Assembly (NCBI RefSeq): GCF_900110995.1
Contig: NZ_FOJF01000002.1
Location: 1,240,001-1,304,000, forward strand
DNA length: 64,000 bases
Origin: Chitinophaga sp. YR573
GTDB taxonomy: Bacteria > Bacteroidota > Bacteroidia > Chitinophagales > Chitinophagaceae
Direction of reading: 5' to 3'
Shown piece by piece: positions 61,221 to 64,000 of the stretch. The translations under genes were made by a program, and so were the position numbers. How positions within the stretch are numbered: position 1 is the first letter of the stretch; each line of letters opens with the position of its first letter. Under the pieces are notes generated by a model. That model had not been told where the DNA came from, did no database searches, and saw nothing but the letters and a program-made list of their open reading frames with translations.

Positions 61221-62416
61221 TGAAAATGCCCTTTAAGCAATTAATAGGAAAGATACACCTCTGGCTCGGACTCACGTCCGGGCTGGTGGTTTTTATACTG
61301 GGTCTTACAGGCTGCCTGTATGCTTTCATTGATGAAATCAAACCCATTGTATACAAAGACAGACTGTTTGTAGAGGTACCTCCTTTGGCACAGCGCTTAC
61401 CAGTTGCTGTATTAAAAGAAAATGCCCAAAAAGCACTGGGAGATAAATTTCCTGTGCAGGTGGCAGAGGTATATCTGAAAACCGGACGTACCGTATCTTT
61501 CCGGTCGCTTAAAGTAAATCCGGAAGCAACTCTGTATGGCAATTACATGGAATATTATTACCGTGTTTATGTAAATCCATATACAGGCAAAGTAGTGAAG
61601 GTGGAGAACACCAAATGGGAGTTCTTTAATGTCGTAGTAACGATACATCTGAACCTGTTGCTGGGACCTGTACTCGGAAAACAGATTGTTGCATGGAGCG
61701 TAGTAATATTTGTATTACTGCTGATATCAGGTATTATACTCTGGTGGCCAAAGAATAAAGCTGCTGCAAAACAACGCTTCTCCTTCAAATGGAAAGATAC
61801 CACCAAATGGAAACGTAAGAATTATGATCTGCACAATATACTGGGCTTTTATGCTATAAGTATCCTGCTGATTATTTCATTAACAGGACTTATCTGGTGC
61901 TTCGAGTCATTCAGCCAGTCCGTACAGTGGGTGGCTAATGCCGGTAAAACATATGATGCACCTGCCGCTGTTTCCTCTGATACAACTGATATAAGGGCTT
62001 TTTCACTGGACAAAGTGCTGAGAGAGGCGGTACATCAGCATCCCCAGGCTACTACTTTTTTTATCCCTGTTCCAAAAGACAATAAAAGCGCTGCCTCTGT
62101 ATTTGCCCGTAAAGATGGTGCTCCGTTATTCCGCAGCACCCGAAGCCAGCATGATCAGCATTCAGCACGTATGTTAACCCGTACATCTTTTGCGACTATG
62201 AACAATGGTGAAAAAATCGTAACATTGAATTATGACCTTCATGTAGGAAGTATTGCTGGCCTTCCCGGCAAAACCCTTGCTTTTTTTGCATCTCTTATAG
62301 CAGCTTCATTGCCACTAACGGGTTTCTATATCTGGTGGGGAAGAAAAAATAAAAAACAGCCATCTCAGCGTAAACGAGTAGAAAATAAACGGAAAATGGA
62401 AGGAATAGAAGCATAA
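61220..62416 (+). CDS. PepSY-associated membrane protein (putative siderophore-iron reductase)
   Basis: 398 residues from the ATG at 61220, which overlaps the DUF4198 stop. Four membrane helices are seen: LTSGLVVFILGLTGCLYAF (26-44), VAWSVVIFVLLLISGIILWW, ISILLIISLTGLIWCF and FFASLIAASLPLTGFYIWWG. 'HLWLGLTSGLVVFILGLTGC' and the 'Y...NPYTGKVV' PepSY repeat are the hallmarks of the PiuB/FhuF-like iron-uptake membrane family. Conserved His residues (KIHLWLG, HLNLLLGP, HNILGFY) could bind haem. The C-terminus is strongly basic. It likely reduces the imported ferric siderophore. Confidence 0.85.
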   Translation: MKMPFKQLIGKIHLWLGLTSGLVVFILGLTGCLYAFIDEIKPIVYKDRLFVEVPPLAQRLPVAVLKENAQKALGDKFPVQVAEVYLKTGRTVSFRSLKVNPEATLYGNYMEYYYRVYVNPYTGKVVKVENTKWEFFNVVVTIHLNLLLGPVLGKQIVAWSVVIFVLLLISGIILWWPKNKAAAKQRFSFKWKDTTKWKRKNYDLHNILGFYAISILLIISLTGLIWCFESFSQSVQWVANAGKTYDAPAAVSSDTTDIRAFSLDKVLREAVHQHPQATTFFIPVPKDNKSAASVFARKDGAPLFRSTRSQHDQHSARMLTRTSFATMNNGEKIVTLNYDLHVGSIAGLPGKTLAFFASLIAASLPLTGFYIWWGRKNKKQPSQRKRVENKRKMEGIEA

Positions 62417-62469
62417 CTTTATTATTCTTACCTTTAAAAACAGGTCATTATTTAGGTAGATTTAAAATA

Positions 62470-63144
62470 ATGAACAAAACAGAAACTATCCGTATCATAC
62501 TGGCGGATGCACAACCTGTTTTCAGAGAAGGGATCAAAAGTATATTAGCCGGAGAGAAAAACCATTATCTCATACAGGAAGCAGGGAATACTAAAGAACT
62601 GGTTGCTGCATTGAAATTGTTTAAACCTGATATACTCATCCTTGATTACAACCCTGTTTACTTTGATTACGGACAGTTAAGCATTGTGCTGTCAGTTGTT
62701 CCCAGATGTAAGATCATCATCATCTCAAGTCAGAAAAAAAAAAGACATATCCTCAAAATGCTGGAGCTGAATGTATACTCCTATCTTACTAAAGAAAGTA
62801 AGAGCAGTGATATTCAGAACGCTATCAGCACAGTTATACATGGAGAAAAATTTTTCAGTACATTCATCGTGGATGTATTACTGGCTGAGAGAAAAAGTAC
62901 TCCCAAACCAGTAATCCCTGCTTCAACAGAAGTACCTGGAGAAATCGGGCTAACCAGCCGGGAGATAGAAATTATACGCAGTATTGCTACCGGGCAAGTC
63001 AATAAAGAAATTGCCTCCGCGCTTAATTTAAGCCCCCATACTATCCATACCCACCGGCGCAATATTATGAAAAAACTCAATCTGCATTCAGCAGTTGAAC
63101 TGTATGGTTTTGCCGTACAAAAGGGCATCTTAAAATCAGAATAG
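62470..63144 (+). CDS. LuxR-type response regulator
   Basis: 224 residues. Receiver domain (1-125) with phospho-acceptor Asp in ILILDYNP and Lys in YLTKES, but only one acid in the usual pair (ILADAQ), a linker (130-155), and a LuxR HTH (GLTSREIEIIRSIATGQVNKEIASALNLSPHTIHTHRRNIMKKLNL). No kinase gene is adjacent. It lies 53 bp after the PepSY gene and probably regulates the iron locus; the inference is positional. Confidence 0.85.
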   Translation: MNKTETIRIILADAQPVFREGIKSILAGEKNHYLIQEAGNTKELVAALKLFKPDILILDYNPVYFDYGQLSIVLSVVPRCKIIIISSQKKKRHILKMLELNVYSYLTKESKSSDIQNAISTVIHGEKFFSTFIVDVLLAERKSTPKPVIPASTEVPGEIGLTSREIEIIRSIATGQVNKEIASALNLSPHTIHTHRRNIMKKLNLHSAVELYGFAVQKGILKSE

Positions 63145-63192
63145 CTATTTTGGATAATACAAGAGGTCAAAAGTATTAGGAGACGCTAAAAA

Positions 63193-63442
63193 GGCTCCGT
63201 TAGAAACTCCGCTCTTGCAATAAAACATAATAGGCTCTGTTAGGAGCCCCGTATTTGTAGCAAACGTTTTTTATCCTCCACAATTGGCTCCGTTAGGAGC
63301 CCCGTGTTTGTAGCGAAAATCTATCTTCTACTCAATAGACTCCGTTAGGAGTCCCCTTCTATTCGTCTTTAGGAGACTCCTAACGGAGTCAAAATTTGTT
63401 GTTTAATACGTTTGCTACAAACACGGGGCTCCTAACGGAGCC
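63193..63442. repeat. Nested palindromic repeat cluster (six GGCTCCGTTAGGAGCC units)
   Basis: Units start at 63193 (decayed), 63233, 63286 and 63338 on the plus strand and at 63375 and 63411 on the minus strand. The consensus is GGCTCCGTTAGGAGCCCCGT followed by a TTTGTAGC tail. Unit 63286-63314 is fully complementary to 63414-63442 (29 bp), and 63338-63353 to 63375-63390 (16 bp), so the segment forms a large cruciform/stem. Such small palindromes are seen dispersed in Bacteroidota genomes. The rest of 63145-63571 holds no gene. Confidence 0.85.
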
Positions 63443-63571
63443 TTTTATGTTTTGTTACGAAATACAATAAGTTTCGTATACCCTCTACATGGTACTACGT
63501 ACTACCATACCCTCTACTCTGTTTTTACCATGCAAAGGCGATTGTCAATCTTTCTCCGGGAACGTATTTTT

Positions 63572-63634
63572 ATGAAGAAATTAAATCACCATAAAGACTT
63601 ATCTCACCCAACGATAACCCAGGTAACAGATTAA
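63572..63634 (+). CDS. 20-residue leader-like ORF before the siderophore hydroxylase gene
   Basis: ATG 63572 to TAA 63632-63634 encodes MKKLNHHKDLSHPTITQVTD. It ends 3 bp before the ATG of the hydroxylase. It may be a short translated leader that couples to or attenuates the downstream gene, or chance. Confidence 0.25.
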   Translation: MKKLNHHKDLSHPTITQVTD

Positions 63635-63637
63635 ATT

Positions 63638-64000
63638 ATGAATAGTATCGTATACGATTTTGCTGCGATTGGAGCCGGCCCGTTTAATATTAGTTTGGCC
63701 TGCCTGACTCAACCCATTAAAGAATTGAATGGTATATTTCTGGACAAGCGTAAAGGCTTCAACTGGCATCCTGGTATGCTGTTGCAGGATACGACGCTGC
63801 AAGTGCCTTTTCTTGGAGACCTGGTAACCCTTGCCGATCCTACAAGCCCCTTCAGCTTTTTGAATTATATGAAAGAGGAGGGAAGGATCTACTCATTTTA
63901 CATCCGGGAAAATTTCAAGATCCTGCGGAATGAATACAACAAGTATTGCCAGTGGGCGATTACAAAATTGAATAATATTCATTTTAATACCCGGGTAGAA
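63638..64000 (+). CDS. Siderophore N-monooxygenase (SidA/IucD/PvdA-like), N-terminal part
   Basis: Starts at the ATG at 63638; 121 residues are in the window and the frame runs on. YDFAAIGAGPFNISLACL is the FAD-binding GxGPxN/S motif of the flavin N-hydroxylases; 'FLDKRKGFNWHPGMLLQDTTLQVPFLGDLVTLADPTSPFSFLNYMKEEGRIYSFYIRENF' is the conserved segment of lysine/ornithine N-hydroxylases. The enzyme adds a hydroxyl to an amine side chain, giving a hydroxamate siderophore precursor. It is next to receptor and reductase genes, so siderophore synthesis and uptake are encoded together. Confidence 0.9.
   Translation, partial: MNSIVYDFAAIGAGPFNISLACLTQPIKELNGIFLDKRKGFNWHPGMLLQDTTLQVPFLGDLVTLADPTSPFSFLNYMKEEGRIYSFYIRENFKILRNEYNKYCQWAITKLNNIHFNTRVE

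Noticed and set aside
63193..63442. Possible CRISPR array
   Set aside because: Units are palindromic, in both orientations, with irregular spacing and no equal-sized spacers.
1..64000. tRNA, rRNA or replication origin
   Set aside because: No cloverleaf, rRNA segment or DnaA-box cluster recognised on either strand.

Overview
The window looks like a chromosomal segment of a Bacteroidota bacterium, most likely Chitinophagaceae (Chitinophaga-like). The reasons are SusC/SusD pairs with ECF sigma/FecR regulators, a type IX secretion sorting domain, many AraC-type regulators, weak Shine-Dalgarno sites, and promoters with the Bacteroidota -7 box TAnnTTTG. No rRNA, tRNA, CRISPR array or transposase gene was found. 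All names rest on motifs and recalled family features; no database search was possible.

Layout. 0-7 kb: small housekeeping and accessory genes (SnoaL-like fragment, SDR, AraC, DUF1801, a decayed map copy, methyltransferase, DUF2200, cupin, HSL-type esterase with AraC). 7.4-10.8 kb: a large secreted protein with two DUF3494 (ice-binding/adhesin-like) domains and a T9SS tail. 10.8-13 kb: a SnoaL protein, then a tightly coupled three-gene operon macro domain - NADAR - DUF4291, a candidate ADP-ribose cassette. 13.4-14.6 kb: a DUF4239 membrane gene whose first exon-like segment is out of frame, overlapped antisense by a second gene. 15-21.6 kb: sigma - FecR - SusC - SusD. 21.6-30.5 kb: AraC/MATE, an eCIS-effector-like protein with amidoligase-like motifs, two paralogous AraC genes, SDR, ogt and a SUKH protein.

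30.7-44 kb is the most interesting part: baeRF, a PPOX-fold flavoprotein, small membrane proteins, three tandem universal stress proteins, a receiver-Crp/Fnr fusion regulator, a P-type ATPase, a Pfk-2 type phosphofructokinase, a PAS histidine kinase, an L,D-transpeptidase and a histone-like DUF6496 protein. The content resembles the mycobacterial DosR dormancy regulon. Seven promoters in the island carry a TGA-N6-TCA (Crp/Fnr core) operator or half-site centred 36.5 bp from the end of the -7 box, so the island appears to be a self-contained stress or low-oxygen regulon.

44-55.4 kb: a GH95-like hydrolase with AraC, then a second sigma - FecR - SusC(STN) - SusD - GH76 locus, probably for alpha-mannan. 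55.6-57.9 kb: a Tat-lipoprotein/GMC oxidoreductase pair. 58-64 kb: an iron-uptake locus (siderophore receptor, DUF4198, PepSY membrane protein, LuxR regulator) ending in the start of a siderophore N-hydroxylase.

Dispersed repeats: four long copies and one mini copy of a 180-257 bp palindromic MITE-like element, two of them directly upstream of the two sigma-factor operons, and a nested palindromic repeat cluster at 63.2-63.44 kb.
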